Position numbers and translations under genes: made by a program. From assembly GCF_003202035.1 (NCBI RefSeq), contig NZ_QJKC01000003.1, positions 62,001 to 126,000 of the forward strand: a stretch of 64,000 bases of DNA. The letters are read 5' to 3'. Positions 47,781 through 57,595 of this stretch are shown here, piece by piece (the stretch's first letter is position 1; every line of letters begins with the position of its first letter). The stretch is from Aquitalea magnusonii. Lineage in GTDB: Bacteria > Pseudomonadota > Gammaproteobacteria > Burkholderiales > Chromobacteriaceae. A model generated the notes under the pieces. That model had not been told where the DNA came from. It saw only the letters and a list, made by a program, of their open reading frames with translations, and made no database searches.

Positions 47781-48199
47781 GACGGACTCCGGGAAGATTG
47801 AACTGACATCATGCTAACCCAGCTGCCATATTCCCATTAATAATATTGTGAGATACATTTATATCGAAAAATACTATTCAACCAGGGCGCGCCGCTACAG
47901 CCGCGACCAATCGGCATGGCAAGGAGGCGCAACGCAGCAGCAGGTTTTTTGTTAGCGGCGCTTAGCAGCGCTGACAAGCGGCTTTCCACTAGCGGCAGGC
48001 TGCTTCAGCCAGCGCGGGCCGCAAACAGGCGGCCTGCCACAGCTGAATGGTGTTCAGCCAGTCCGGCACGGACTGGCGCGCTAATTGCATGGTGTGGCCA
48101 AAGGCGTATCGGGTATGCTGGTGCGCTCGAGCGGTTTGAGTCCTGGCGGGTCCGGCGGCCTCCCCAGCACTGAAACCGTTTACCTTTCAGGACCCACCG
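47781..48199. other. 419-bp intergenic region between sbp and the DUF3422 gene
   Basis: Divergent promoters. The part next to sbp (47800-47880) is AT-rich and fits a CysB-controlled promoter, though I cannot place a consensus site exactly. The repeat copy 2 lies at 47886-47958. The remainder (47960-48190) has no convincing coding frame; GGACCCACCG precedes the DUF3422 start. Confidence 0.5.
47886..47958. repeat. MITE-like repeat, copy 2 (left end missing)
   Basis: Shares GGCGCGCCG at its left, GGCGCAACGCAG (47925-47936 region) in the middle and GGTTTTTTGTTAGCGG (47943-47958) at the right with the 594-699 element, in the same order and spacing, but lacks the left CCGCTAACAAAACC end. Confidence 0.6.
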
Positions 48200-49525
48200 A
48201 TGACGACACTCACCCCGCACCACCTGCGCCGTGAACTGAACGAGGAAGCCCATGCGCGGCCCTATGCCGCCATTCCCTCCCCGGCCCGGCTGACCTCGCT
48301 CAGCCTGTATTACGATTTCGACGACGCACCGCAACGCGCCGCGCTGGCCGACCTGGCCGAGCGCATCGGCCTGCCGGCGCCGCTGGCGGAACAGGCGTAT
48401 TACTCGGCCAGTGCCGGCGACCTGACGGTGCGCTGGTCGCTGCATACCGAATTTGCCCGCTACACCTTCATCGTTGGCGGCGATTGCGCCGATCCATTCG
48501 AACGCACGGCACTGGACCGCATTCCCGCCGCCTGGTTGCTCGAGCTGCCCGGCGTGGTGCTGGTGGCACTGCATGCCGTGCTGCTGCCCGCCGAGCGCGA
48601 AACCGAGCTGGCCGACATGTCCAGCCGCTGGTTTGGCGGACGCGACCTGATCGGCGCGGAAATCGGCGATGGCAACGGCGCGGCCTATACCGATTTGCGC
48701 CTGCACCCCGACGCCCGGCTGGCCGAAGGTTTTTCCCGTTATGTGGTGGTGGACCGCGCCATGGGCGCCAGCCAGTCCGGCCGCATGCTGCAGCGGCTGT
48801 TCGAACTGGAAACCTATCGCATGCTCACCCTGCTGGCGCTGCCGATTGCCAAGAAGCAGATGCGCGATCTGGACAATCTGGGGATCGCCCTGCGCGCCAT
48901 CACCGAACGCATGGCGGCACCGGATGGCAATGGCTCGGACGCCCAGCTGCTGTCGGAGCTGACCGGGCTGGCCACCCGGGTGGAGCAGCTGATTGCGGAA
49001 AGCCAGTACCGTTTTTCGGCGGCTCACGCCTATTACCGGCTGGTGGAAGCGCGCATCAGCGAATTGCGCGAACAACGCATCTCCGGCATGCAGCCCTTCC
49101 GCGAGTTCATGGAACGCCGGCTGTCCCCGGCCATGAATACCTGCGAAACCGTGGCACGCCGCCAGGACCGCATCACCGCCCGCCTGCAACGCACCACCGC
49201 CCTGCTGCGCACCCGGGTCGAAGTCCTGCATGAAGAACAGAACCGTGCCTTGCTGGCCAGCATGGACCGCCGCGCCGCCTTGCAACTGCGGCTGCAGGAA
49301 ACCGTGGAAGGCTTGTCGGTTGGTGTGCTGACCTACTATATGGTCAGCCTCTTGCACCATCTGCTGGCAGCGGTGGAAGCGGCCGGCCTGCATCTGAATG
49401 TGGAACTGCTGACCGGCCTGGCCATTCCGCTGGTGGCTCTGACCGTATGGCTGAGCATGCGCCGGCTGAAAGCATCGCTGAACAAGGGACAGGACGCCCA
49501 TCAGGATAGCGAGCTATTGCGCTAA
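48200..49525 (+). CDS. DUF3422 membrane-anchored protein
   Basis: A 441-residue protein of the DUF3422 family. The N-terminal motif LRRELNEEAHARPYAAIPSPARLTSL (about 9-34), a central FGGRDLIGAEIGDGNGAAYTDLRLHPD and a long helical region (about 280-380) lead to two C-terminal membrane segments (about 375-395 and 405-425). The coiled central region with paired C-terminal helices suggests a membrane-anchored cytosolic domain. No function is known. It is transcribed alone; hairpin at 49591-49625 follows. Confidence 0.88.
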   Translation: MTTLTPHHLRRELNEEAHARPYAAIPSPARLTSLSLYYDFDDAPQRAALADLAERIGLPAPLAEQAYYSASAGDLTVRWSLHTEFARYTFIVGGDCADPFERTALDRIPAAWLLELPGVVLVALHAVLLPAERETELADMSSRWFGGRDLIGAEIGDGNGAAYTDLRLHPDARLAEGFSRYVVVDRAMGASQSGRMLQRLFELETYRMLTLLALPIAKKQMRDLDNLGIALRAITERMAAPDGNGSDAQLLSELTGLATRVEQLIAESQYRFSAAHAYYRLVEARISELREQRISGMQPFREFMERRLSPAMNTCETVARRQDRITARLQRTTALLRTRVEVLHEEQNRALLASMDRRAALQLRLQETVEGLSVGVLTYYMVSLLHHLLAAVEAAGLHLNVELLTGLAIPLVALTVWLSMRRLKASLNKGQDAHQDSELLR

Positions 49526-49590
49526 ACCTGCTGCACATTCCCCGCGCGGCGGCAGCCCATGCTGCTGCAATATGGCCGGCTGCCGGCCTG

Positions 49591-49625
49591 GCGTGGCCCG
49601 TATCCGTCACGGATACGGGCCACGC
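49591..49625. repeat. 35-bp perfect hairpin behind the DUF3422 gene
   Basis: Sixteen-bp perfect arms: GCGTGGCCCGTATCCG (49591-49606) and its exact complement (49610-49625), loop TCA. No T tract on either side. The stem is long enough to stop or stabilise transcripts, or to extrude as a cruciform. Confidence 0.8.
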
Positions 49626-49731
49626 AGTCCATCCAGCGCAGCGATTCCCCATGCTGATTGCTTGTTTTTCAACTCCTTAACGAAAATAGCCGGTGCATTT
49701 GATGTAGGCCATAAAAACAAAAACAATTCTT

Positions 49732-49744
49732 ATTGTCAGACAAT
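49732..49744. promoter_or_regulatory. palindrome upstream of the chemoreceptor gene
   Basis: ATTGTCAGACAAT, a perfect inverted repeat of six around a single A, in an AT-rich patch 150-165 bp before the ATG. Possible operator; regulator not assigned. The half-site resembles that of the first palindrome upstream of fadH (ATTGTC). Confidence 0.4.
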
Positions 49745-49895
49745 TTTGTTTCCGCCAAAATCAACCCTGACCGTCGCGGGGTTGCCATCCGGCAAGGCCC
49801 GCCACGGCAAGACGGATCCGCAGCAGCCTGGACAATCTGAATAACACATACGGTGCCATTACCGCCTGGCCACCCTACCAACAGCAAGTGAACCC

Positions 49896-51521
49896 ATGCC
49901 CAGAAAAACACAAAAACTCAAGCCCATCCTGGTCGGTTTCATTGCCATTGTCGTTGCCCTGCTGCTGACGCTTGGACTGGTCACCCTGTTCAGCCTGCAG
50001 CGTATCGACGAAACCACCCACTACGAACAGGATGTCACCAACAGCCTGGTGCAGAACATGACCGATGTGCGCTACCACGTGGTGCAGATCCAGCAGTTCC
50101 TCACCGATGTCAGCGCCACCGGTGATGCCGATGGCTACAAGGATGCCGAGGAACACTACCAGGCACTGCAAAAGAATCTGCCCGCCATCAGCCGGCTCGA
50201 CCCGTCGCTGGCGGGCAAGGTCAACGCCATGCAGCAGGCCGTGGAGCAGTTCTACAGCGTGGGCAAGCGCATGGCCAAGGCTTATGTCGAAGGTGGCCGC
50301 GAAGCCGGCAATGTACTGATGAAGGAAAAGGGCAGTGGCTTTGACGACCGTGCGGAAGAACTGACCAAGCAGGTGGAAGCGCTGAACGAGCATATCAACA
50401 AGGCCGATGATGCCGCCTACGCCGCCATGAACCAGACCACCACCCATCTGCGGGACATGATTCTGGGCCTGGCCGCCGTGCTGGTGATCGTGGTCGTCCT
50501 GGGCGGCGTGCTGCTGTACCGCCGGGTGTTCGGCGTGCTGGGCGGCGAACCGGCTGTGGCCATGGAAGTGGCCAACCGCATTGCCAGCGGCGACCTGAGC
50601 CAGCGCATCGTGCTGCCGGCAGATAGCGAAGGCAGCCTGCTGCACAGCCTGGCCGACATGCAGGGCCAGCTGCGCACCATCACCAGCAATATCCGCAACC
50701 TGTCCGGCGAACTGGACAGCAGCGCCGACAGCATGAGCGGCGCGGCGCACCAGCTGCAGAAATCCAGCGCGGTACAGAGCGAATCGACCCGTTCCATGAG
50801 CGTGTCGGTGGAAGAAGTGCTGCAAAGCATCCAGCAACTGGGCAGCCAGAGTCAGGATGTGGGCGGCGAGGCGCAAGGTGCCGGACAGATGGTCAGCGAT
50901 TGCGAGCAGCTGATCCATGCGACTGCCAGCGATATCAGCCATATCGCCGAGCGCATCGGCAATGCCGCCAACGCCATCGACGACCTGAACAAGCAGACCG
51001 ACGCCATTGCCTCCATCACCCGCACCATTCACGACATCGCCGACCAGACCAATCTCCTGGCGCTCAATGCCGCCATCGAGGCCGCGCGCGCCGGGGAAAT
51101 GGGCCGCGGCTTTGCCGTGGTGGCCGATGAAGTGCGCAAGCTGGCCGAGCGCACGGGCGTGGCCACGGTAGAGATTTCCGGGCAGATCGAAACCATCCGC
51201 CAGGGCATGACCGGGGTGGTCGGCGTCATGCAAAGCAGCGTGGATGCCTCCAACCACGGGGTGGAGCAGACCCACAAGGCACGCGAGGCCATCAGCGGCA
51301 TCCGCCAGAATACCGACCAGATCGTCGAGCACATCCAGGGCATCAGCCTGGCGCTGCGCGAGCAGCAAAGCGCCATGGGCGACATGGCGCAGCGCATCGA
51401 GGTGATTGCCAGCATGACCGAAGCCAATCAGGTCACGGTGGAGGCTTCCGCCTCCGCCTCCGACCAGCTGAACAGCCATGCCAAGGCGCTCAATGCGGCG
51501 GTCAGCGTCTTCCGCAGCTAA
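49896..51521 (+). CDS. methyl-accepting chemotaxis protein
   Basis: A 541-residue receptor. One membrane helix (about 10-30), a short periplasmic helical sensor (about 31-185, [41 protein letters not shown], looks like a 4-helix type), a second helix (188-208), a HAMP (about 210-265, [16 protein letters not shown]), and a signalling domain with the conserved tip [21 protein letters not shown] at about 381-401. Gln/Glu pairs suited to methylation are present. The ligand is not known. The ATG at 49896 has no strong ribosome site. Convergent with prpE. Confidence 0.93.
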   Translation: MPRKTQKLKPILVGFIAIVVALLLTLGLVTLFSLQRIDETTHYEQDVTNSLVQNMTDVRYHVVQIQQFLTDVSATGDADGYKDAEEHYQALQKNLPAISRLDPSLAGKVNAMQQAVEQFYSVGKRMAKAYVEGGREAGNVLMKEKGSGFDDRAEELTKQVEALNEHINKADDAAYAAMNQTTTHLRDMILGLAAVLVIVVVLGGVLLYRRVFGVLGGEPAVAMEVANRIASGDLSQRIVLPADSEGSLLHSLADMQGQLRTITSNIRNLSGELDSSADSMSGAAHQLQKSSAVQSESTRSMSVSVEEVLQSIQQLGSQSQDVGGEAQGAGQMVSDCEQLIHATASDISHIAERIGNAANAIDDLNKQTDAIASITRTIHDIADQTNLLALNAAIEAARAGEMGRGFAVVADEVRKLAERTGVATVEISGQIETIRQGMTGVVGVMQSSVDASNHGVEQTHKAREAISGIRQNTDQIVEHIQGISLALREQQSAMGDMAQRIEVIASMTEANQVTVEASASASDQLNSHAKALNAAVSVFRS

Positions 51522-51542
51522 GCCGGACAAGCAGACGGACGC

Positions 51543-51573
51543 AAAAATGCCGCATCCCATGACAGGATGCGGC
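51543..51573 (-). terminator. prpE terminator
   Basis: Nine-bp stem GCCGCATCC (51549-51557) with GGATGCGGC (51565-51573). On the minus strand it is followed by ATTTTTG and lies 54 bp behind the prpE stop. Confidence 0.8.
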
Positions 51574-51626
51574 TGAATCCACAGCCGGCAACTGACCCGT
51601 GCCGGCCGTGTCCACCCACCTTCAGT

Positions 51627-53525
51627 TCAAGACTGCACGGCCTCGCGTACCTGTTCCAGGCCGGTCGGATCATCCAGCGTGGTCAGGTCGCCCGGATCAC
51701 GCCCCTCGGCCAGCGCCTGTATCGAACGGCGCAGCACCTTGCCGGAGCGGGTCTTGGGCAGCTGATTGACAAAATACACCCGTGCCGGATTGGCAATGGC
51801 CCCCAGCTGTGACGCCACCTTGGCAATCACCTCTTTTTCCAGCGCGGCCTTCTTTTCCGGGTCCTTGAGCACCGAGGGATCGCGCAGCACGGCAAACGCC
51901 TGCGGCACCTGGCCTTTCAGTGTGTCATGCACCCCCACCACCGCCACTTCGGCAATGGCAGCGTGTCCGGACACCGCCTCTTCGATTTCCCGCGTGCCCA
52001 GCCGGTGGCCGGCGACATTGATCACATCATCGGTACGGCCAAGAATGGTGAAATAGCCGTCGGCATCGCGCACCCCCCAGTCAAACGAGGAATACACCTT
52101 GCGGTCCTGGAACAGGCTGAAATAGGTATTCACAAAGCGTTCGTCCTGCCGCCACACCGTGCTCATGCAGCCGGGCGGCAGCGGCGGAATCACCGCAATC
52201 ACCCCCTTCTCGCCCACCGGCACTTCCGCACCGGTCGCCTCGTCCAGCAGCTTGACGTTATAGCCATACACCGGCAGGCCGGGGCTGCCCAGCTTGGTGG
52301 GCAGCGGCTGTACGCCATTGCACACGGTCAGCATCGGCCAGCCGGTTTCGGTCTGCCAGTAATTGTCCAGCACCGGAATCTTCAGCTCGTCGGCAATCCA
52401 GCTGGCCGTCGGCTCGTCCAGCGGCTCGCCGGCCAGGAACAGGGCACGCAGGCTGGACAGATCGTATTTGTGCAGCCATGCCGGGTCCTGCTTTTTCAGC
52501 ACGCGTAAGGCAGTGGGAGCCGAGAACATCACCGTGGCGCGGTATTTCTCCACCAGCTGCCACCAGATGCCCGGATCGGGGCGGACGGGCAGACCTTCAT
52601 ACACCAGCGTGGCCATGCCGCAAATCAGCGGGGCATACACGATGTAGGAGTGCCCCACCACCCAGCCGATGTCCGAGGTGGAAAAATAGGTTTCGCCCGG
52701 CTTGCCGCCATAGATGTAGTCCATGGTGGAGGCCAGCGCCACGGCATAGCCGCCGGTATCGCGCTGCACGCCCTTGGGTTTGCCGGTGGTGCCGGAGGTA
52801 TACAGGATGTAGCTGGGATGGTTGGACTCCACCCACTCCACTTCGGCCCGGTCATGCCAGTGCTGCTCACGCAGGGTGGCGTAATCCAGGTCGCGCCCCG
52901 GCTTCATCATCGGCGCTTCGGCCAGACCGCGATTGACCAGGATCACCTTGTCCGCGGCCGCGCTGCCGGCCAGCTCCATCGCCTCATCCACCAGTGGCTT
53001 GTAGGCAATCACCTTGCCGCCACGCATGCCGGCATCGGCAGTGACCAGCAGCTTGGGGGCGGCGTCCTCGATGCGGGTGGCCAGGCTGGCCGAAGCAAAA
53101 CCACCAAACACCACCGAATGAATCGCCCCCAGCCGTACCGTGGCCAGCATGGCAAACAGCGCCTCCGGAATCATCGGCATGTAAATCAATACCCGGTCGC
53201 CCTTGCCCACGCCCTGCGCCTGCATGATGGCGGCAAAGCGGCTGACTTCCTCATGCAGCTGGCGGTAGGTGTAGGTGAGTTCGGCACCGGTTTCGCTGGA
53301 AACATGAATCAGCGCGGCCTGGTCGGGCCGGGTTTCCAGATGGCGGTCTACCGCGTTGTAGCAGAGATTGGTTTCGCCGCCGGCAAACCACTGGCGAAAG
53401 GGGGGATTGTCGTACTGCAATACCTGGGTATAGGGCTTGTGCCAGTAAATGCGCGCGGCCTCGGCACCCCAGAATGCTTCTGGCTGCTCGATGGAACGGC
53501 GATGGAATTCTTGATAGTCGCTCAT
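51627..53525 (-). CDS. prpE: propionyl-CoA synthetase
   Basis: A 632-residue AMP-forming acyl-CoA synthetase that activates propionate (and acetate). Motifs: YILYTSGTTGKPKGVQRD (about 236-253, P-loop), YWQTETGWPML (about 393-403, A5), DWGVRDADGYFTILGRTDDVINVAGHRLGTREIE (about 510-540) and a conserved C-terminal Lys in KTRSGKVLRR. PrpE is preferred to Acs by the N-terminus MSDYQEFHRRSIEQPEAFWG and by length. No prpBCD operon is in the window. A TetR-like palindrome lies upstream. Confidence 0.9.
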   Translation of the reverse strand: MSDYQEFHRRSIEQPEAFWGAEAARIYWHKPYTQVLQYDNPPFRQWFAGGETNLCYNAVDRHLETRPDQAALIHVSSETGAELTYTYRQLHEEVSRFAAIMQAQGVGKGDRVLIYMPMIPEALFAMLATVRLGAIHSVVFGGFASASLATRIEDAAPKLLVTADAGMRGGKVIAYKPLVDEAMELAGSAAADKVILVNRGLAEAPMMKPGRDLDYATLREQHWHDRAEVEWVESNHPSYILYTSGTTGKPKGVQRDTGGYAVALASTMDYIYGGKPGETYFSTSDIGWVVGHSYIVYAPLICGMATLVYEGLPVRPDPGIWWQLVEKYRATVMFSAPTALRVLKKQDPAWLHKYDLSSLRALFLAGEPLDEPTASWIADELKIPVLDNYWQTETGWPMLTVCNGVQPLPTKLGSPGLPVYGYNVKLLDEATGAEVPVGEKGVIAVIPPLPPGCMSTVWRQDERFVNTYFSLFQDRKVYSSFDWGVRDADGYFTILGRTDDVINVAGHRLGTREIEEAVSGHAAIAEVAVVGVHDTLKGQVPQAFAVLRDPSVLKDPEKKAALEKEVIAKVASQLGAIANPARVYFVNQLPKTRSGKVLRRSIQALAEGRDPGDLTTLDDPTGLEQVREAVQS

Positions 53526-53831
53526 GCATTCTCCCGAGGATGGTAGCTAGATCTTTGTTTTATTTATCAACCAAGCGGTTGCTAGACAAGCAAAATAAGC
53601 CCTTTATCCCACAGGGTCAAGCAGCATCGCCATCTCGGGCAGGCCGGCGCCAATAGCCGTCGGGGCGAAACAACAGGCCATGGATCTGCCAGCTTGTATT
53701 CATTCAATAATCAAAACATCTAATAAATAACACCAAGTTTAGTTAGCAATAAAACAAAATTCATCTTGTAGTAACCGAATCATCATCCGGCAAAACTAGA
53801 CTGCGGCCACGTCAATTCCGCCGAGAACATC
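53526..53831. other. 306-bp intergenic region between prpE and the Sia-type operon
   Basis: AT-rich in its right half (53695-53775, GC low) and expected to hold promoters in both directions. It includes the palindrome AACCAAGCGGTT at 53569-53580. No gene seen. A weak GAGAA precedes the phosphatase ATG. Confidence 0.5.
53569..53580. promoter_or_regulatory. possible TetR-type operator before prpE
   Basis: AACC-AAGC-GGTT, an inverted repeat of four with a partly symmetrical centre, 44-55 bp before the prpE start. Consistent with a repressor site for a fatty-acid or propionate regulator, but short; assignment is inference. Confidence 0.35.
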
Positions 53832-55073
53832 ATGCCGCTAGATAGCACCCCCCACGCCGCTCGCTCGCAATCCATGGCGGGACATCTGCTGCAAACGCCG
53901 CCGACTGTCAGCCCCAATGACAACAACTACCACGTGCTGGAACTGTTCACCCAGGATGAAGGGCTGAGCAATATCCCGGTGGTGGAGCAGCAGCGCGCAA
54001 TCGGCATCATCAACCGCAATACCTTCATGAGCACGCTGGCCCGCCCCTTCCACCGCGAAATCTTCGGCCGCAAGCCCTGCACCGCCTTCATGAATGCCAG
54101 CCCGCTGATCGTCGACTATCTGACGCCGATTACCGAGCTGTCCTTCATGGCGCTGGAAGCGGACAAGAAAGTGCTGTCGGACGGCTTCATCATCAATCTG
54201 GACAATGCCTATGCCGGCATGGGACTGGGCGTGTCGCTGATGCAGGCACTGGCCGACCAGCAGGCGGAAAAACACCGCCAGATGATGGAGAGCATCAATT
54301 ACGCCAGCGTGATCCAGCAATCCTTCCTGCAAAGCTCGCGCCGCGACATGGCGGCCGCACTGGACGATTACTTCATGGTATGGGCCCCGCGTGACATCGT
54401 CGGCGGCGACTACTACTACTTTGTCAAACGGCCGGATGGTTTCTTTGTCGCGGTCATCGACTGCACCGGCCACGGCGTGCCGGGCGCCTTCATGACGCTG
54501 ATCATGGCCTCCACGCTCAAGCAGGTGCTGACCAGCCACGACCTGCACAACCCGGCAGCCCTGCTGCAGGCGATCAACCAGCAGGTCAAGCAGTCGCTGG
54601 GCCAGCTTACCCCGGAAGAAGCCGGCCTCGCCGACCACCCGGAGCTGAACTCCGACGACGGCATGGACGGTGCCTTCTGCTGGTTCGACTATGCCAGCCG
54701 CACCCTCACCTATGCCTCGGCCAAGACCCCGCTGTTCGTACTGGAGCCGGGCGCGGACGAAGTCCACACCCTGGATGCCAACAAGAAGGGCGTGGGCTAT
54801 GTCGGCACGCCGCTGGACTACCAGTGGGACAACCACGCCGTGCAGCTGCCGCCGGGCAGCCGCCTGTATATCAGCACCGACGGCATCATCGACCAGATCG
54901 GCGGCCCCAAGCGCATCTGCTTTGGCAAGAAGCGCCTGAAGGAAAACATCCTCAAACATGCCGACAAGCCGATGCAGCAACAACAGAAGCAGCTGATCGA
55001 CGCCTTCCTCAAATGGCAGGGTGACAACAGCCGCCGCGATGACGTCAGCCTGTTTGGCGTCCACCTGCTCTGA
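53832..55073 (+). CDS. SiaA-type PP2C phosphatase with N-terminal CBS-like domain
   Basis: A 413-residue protein whose C-terminal half is a SpoIIE/PP2C phosphatase: WAPRDIVGGDYYYF (about 184-197), IDCTGHGVPGAFMTLI (about 212-227) and a metal-binding end RRDDVSLFGVHLL. The N-terminal 150 residues, with LSNIPVVEQQRAIGIINRNTFMSTLARPF, resemble the CBS-like input found on some GGDEF proteins; P. aeruginosa SiaA instead has a membrane and HAMP module there. No transmembrane segment is seen. It is followed by siaB and siaC homologues, so it should dephosphorylate the SiaC-type protein. Confidence 0.88.
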   Translation: MPLDSTPHAARSQSMAGHLLQTPPTVSPNDNNYHVLELFTQDEGLSNIPVVEQQRAIGIINRNTFMSTLARPFHREIFGRKPCTAFMNASPLIVDYLTPITELSFMALEADKKVLSDGFIINLDNAYAGMGLGVSLMQALADQQAEKHRQMMESINYASVIQQSFLQSSRRDMAAALDDYFMVWAPRDIVGGDYYYFVKRPDGFFVAVIDCTGHGVPGAFMTLIMASTLKQVLTSHDLHNPAALLQAINQQVKQSLGQLTPEEAGLADHPELNSDDGMDGAFCWFDYASRTLTYASAKTPLFVLEPGADEVHTLDANKKGVGYVGTPLDYQWDNHAVQLPPGSRLYISTDGIIDQIGGPKRICFGKKRLKENILKHADKPMQQQQKQLIDAFLKWQGDNSRRDDVSLFGVHLL

Positions 55074-55105
55074 TTCCAGCGACCACCCATCAAGAAAGAA
55101 CGCAC

Positions 55106-55666
55106 ATGAGCCTGACCGATTTCCACCGCTTCAAGGAACTGGCCCGCCAGGAAAACGTGGTGTTCTATTACACCGGCTATTTCTCGCAAAGCATCGTCAC
55201 CGCCATGGGTGACTCGCTGCGCCTGCGCCTGTCCAGCCTGGACGCCAGCCAGACCGCCCGCCGCAAGCTGTTTTCCGTATTCGTGGAAATGGCGCAAAAC
55301 GTGGTGCATTACTCGGCTGATCACCTGACCGCCACCGATGAATCCGACCATGAAATCCGCATGGGTTCGCTGTGGGTGGGCGAGGCCGACGGCCACTACT
55401 ACGTGGTATGCGCCAATCCCATCAGCAGCGAAGGGGCCGCGCATATCCGCGCCAAGCTGGAACCGCTGCGCACCATGACCAATGACGAAATCAAGGCCCT
55501 GTACAAGGAAAAGCTGCGCGCCGAAGGCGAAGCCGGCAGCAAGGGCGCCGGCCTGGGCTTCCTCACCGTGGCCCGCGACTCCAGCAATCCCATCGAATTT
55601 GATTTCGTCGATGAAACCGGCACAGCCGGCCCGTTCACCACCTTTTATCTCAAAGCCACCATTTAA
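55106..55666 (+). CDS. SiaB-family protein kinase
   Basis: A 186-residue SiaB-like (DUF6272) protein of the GHKL fold. Features: YTGYFSQSIVTAMGDSLRLRL (about 22-42), SVFVEMAQNVVHYSADH (about 57-73, N-box-like with E and N), and KGAGLGFLTVARDSSNPIEFDF (about 145-166, G-box-like). In P. aeruginosa SiaB phosphorylates SiaC. It is 32 bp behind the phosphatase and 11 bp before the SiaC-like gene. Confidence 0.88.
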   Translation: MSLTDFHRFKELARQENVVFYYTGYFSQSIVTAMGDSLRLRLSSLDASQTARRKLFSVFVEMAQNVVHYSADHLTATDESDHEIRMGSLWVGEADGHYYVVCANPISSEGAAHIRAKLEPLRTMTNDEIKALYKEKLRAEGEAGSKGAGLGFLTVARDSSNPIEFDFVDETGTAGPFTTFYLKATI

Positions 55667-55677
55667 AGCACCGAGCC

Positions 55678-56064
55678 ATGCAAAACCTGTATATCGCCCC
55701 GACTTCGTCCACGCCGGAAGTGAACTTCCAGTTCGACCAGCACCAGCTGAGTCTGCGCGGAGAAAGCTACCCGGAAAACGCGCAAGCCTTTTTCGGCCCC
55801 ATCATGCAGGCGGTGCAAAACTACCTGCCCAGCCTGCAATCCACCCAGGTCACGGTGGACGTGCAGCTGGCCTACTTCAACAGTTCCAGCACCAAGGTGC
55901 TGCTGGAGTTGTTCAGCCTGTTCAATGACGCAGCAGTGGCAGGCAATTACGTCACCCTCAACTGGCACTACATCGAGGACGACGAAACCATTCTGGAATT
56001 CGGCCAGGAAGTGGCGGATGACTTCACCGCGCTGGATTTCCACCCCTGCGCACTGGTGGAATAA
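55678..56064 (+). CDS. SiaC-family regulatory phosphoprotein
   Basis: A 128-residue DUF1987 (SiaC) protein. The region AYFNSSSTKVLLELF (about 65-79) includes Thr72, matching the phosphothreonine site of P. aeruginosa SiaC. The family acts as a switch bound either by the kinase or by the diguanylate cyclase SiaD. Here no cyclase gene follows; proA comes next after 104 bp. Last gene of the three-gene operon. Confidence 0.9.
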   Translation: MQNLYIAPTSSTPEVNFQFDQHQLSLRGESYPENAQAFFGPIMQAVQNYLPSLQSTQVTVDVQLAYFNSSSTKVLLELFSLFNDAAVAGNYVTLNWHYIEDDETILEFGQEVADDFTALDFHPCALVE

Positions 56065-56168
56065 GCCACTGTCCGACAATATCCACCTGGCGGCTGACTG
56101 GATACGGCAGCAGGTTTTGGGGTAATCTGGCTGACTACCCCGACAAGATCTGATTCAGGACATCCGCC

Positions 56169-57428
56169 ATGAATGTGAAGGACTACATGCAGCGCGTCGG
56201 CCAGGCGGCGCGCAAAGCCAGCCGCGCCATTGCCAAGGCCGATACCCGCCAGAAAAACCAGGCACTCAATGCCATGGCCGATGCCATCGTGCGTGACAGC
56301 GCCAAACTGTTGGCCGCCAACCGGCAAGACCTGGACGCTGCGCGCGCCGCCGGGCTGGACGCCGCCTTCATCGACCGTCTGGCCTTGTCCGAGGCCACCG
56401 TGGCCGGCATGGCCGAAGGCCTGCGCCAGATCGCCAGCCTGCCCGATCCGGTGGGCGAGATGGACGATTTCTGCTACCGCCCCTCCGGCATCCAGCTGGG
56501 CAAGATGCGCGTGCCGCTGGGTGTGGTGGGCATCATTTATGAAGCCCGCCCCAATGTCACCGCCGATGCCGCCGGCCTGTGCCTGAAATCCGGCAACGCC
56601 ACCATCCTGCGCGGTGGCTCGGAAGCCTTCCACAGCAATCAGGCCATTGCCGCCTGCGTGCACGAAGGCCTGCGCCTGGCCGGCCTGCCGGCCGAAGTGG
56701 TGCAAGTGGTGGAAACCACCGACCGCGCCGCCGTGGGCGAGCTGATCACCATGCAGGAATACGTGGATGTGATCGTGCCGCGTGGCGGCAAGAGCCTGAT
56801 CGCCCGCATCAGTGCCGAAGCACGGGTACCGGTCATCAAGCATCTGGATGGCAACTGTCATGTCTATATCGACGACACGGCCAATCCGGAAAAAGCCTTC
56901 AATATCGCCATCAACGCCAAAACCCAGCGCTATGCGCCGTGCAACACCATGGAAACCCTGCTGGTGCACACCGCCTTTGCCGAATTCATCCTGCCGCGCC
57001 TGGCGGAAGCCTATTGGGAAAAAGGCGTGGAGCTGCGCGGCTGCGAGCGCACACGGGTGATTCTGGGCGAGAAGATCGTGCCGGCCACCCAGGACGACTG
57101 GTATACCGAGTACTCGGCACCCATCCTCGCCATCAAGGTGGTCAAGGACCTGGACGAAGCCATCGAGCACATCAACCACTACGGCAGCCATCACACCGAT
57201 GCCATCATCAGCGAGGATTACGGCCGTACCCGCCGCTTCCTGCGCGAGGTGGACTCCTCCAGCGTGATGGTGAATGCCAGCACCCGCTTTGCCGATGGCT
57301 TCGAATATGGCCTGGGCGCGGAAATCGGCATTTCCACCGACAAGATCCATGCCCGTGGCCCGGTCGGCCTGGAAGGCCTCACCAGCCAGAAATGGATCGT
57401 GCTGGGCGATGGCCAGGTACGCGGCTGA
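56169..57428 (+). CDS. proA: gamma-glutamyl phosphate reductase
   Basis: NADPH-dependent enzyme making glutamate semialdehyde for proline. A 419-residue aldehyde dehydrogenase-fold protein; [43 protein letters not shown] (about 117-159) is typical, and the catalytic Cys is in [13 protein letters not shown] (about 254-266). No proB is adjacent, so glutamate 5-kinase must be elsewhere. The ATG at 56169 is preceded by a weak AGGA. A strong terminator follows. Confidence 0.97.
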   Translation: MNVKDYMQRVGQAARKASRAIAKADTRQKNQALNAMADAIVRDSAKLLAANRQDLDAARAAGLDAAFIDRLALSEATVAGMAEGLRQIASLPDPVGEMDDFCYRPSGIQLGKMRVPLGVVGIIYEARPNVTADAAGLCLKSGNATILRGGSEAFHSNQAIAACVHEGLRLAGLPAEVVQVVETTDRAAVGELITMQEYVDVIVPRGGKSLIARISAEARVPVIKHLDGNCHVYIDDTANPEKAFNIAINAKTQRYAPCNTMETLLVHTAFAEFILPRLAEAYWEKGVELRGCERTRVILGEKIVPATQDDWYTEYSAPILAIKVVKDLDEAIEHINHYGSHHTDAIISEDYGRTRRFLREVDSSSVMVNASTRFADGFEYGLGAEIGISTDKIHARGPVGLEGLTSQKWIVLGDGQVRG

Positions 57429-57447
57429 CCCCCGTTGCGGTGCCATG

Positions 57448-57471
57448 AAACCGGCTGCGGCCGGTTTTTTT
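57448..57471 (+). terminator. proA terminator
   Basis: AAACCGGC (57448-57455) with GCCGGTTT (57460-57467), loop TGCG, followed by a run of T to 57471. Confidence 0.92.
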
Positions 57472-57595
57472 GCGCCTGCCGCCGGCGGACAAATGTCACA
57501 GCCGCCGCCAGCATGACAGGCAAATACCGCTGAATGCTTGCCAGCAGCAGCCGGCTTCACTAGTGTAGTCAGACTTGGCTGGCCGGGGGGTCATC

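Noticed and set aside
49526-49895. A FliA (sigma-28) promoter before the first chemoreceptor, and likewise before the second at 60302-60459.
   Set aside because: No TAAA and GCCGATAA pair at the right spacing could be found.
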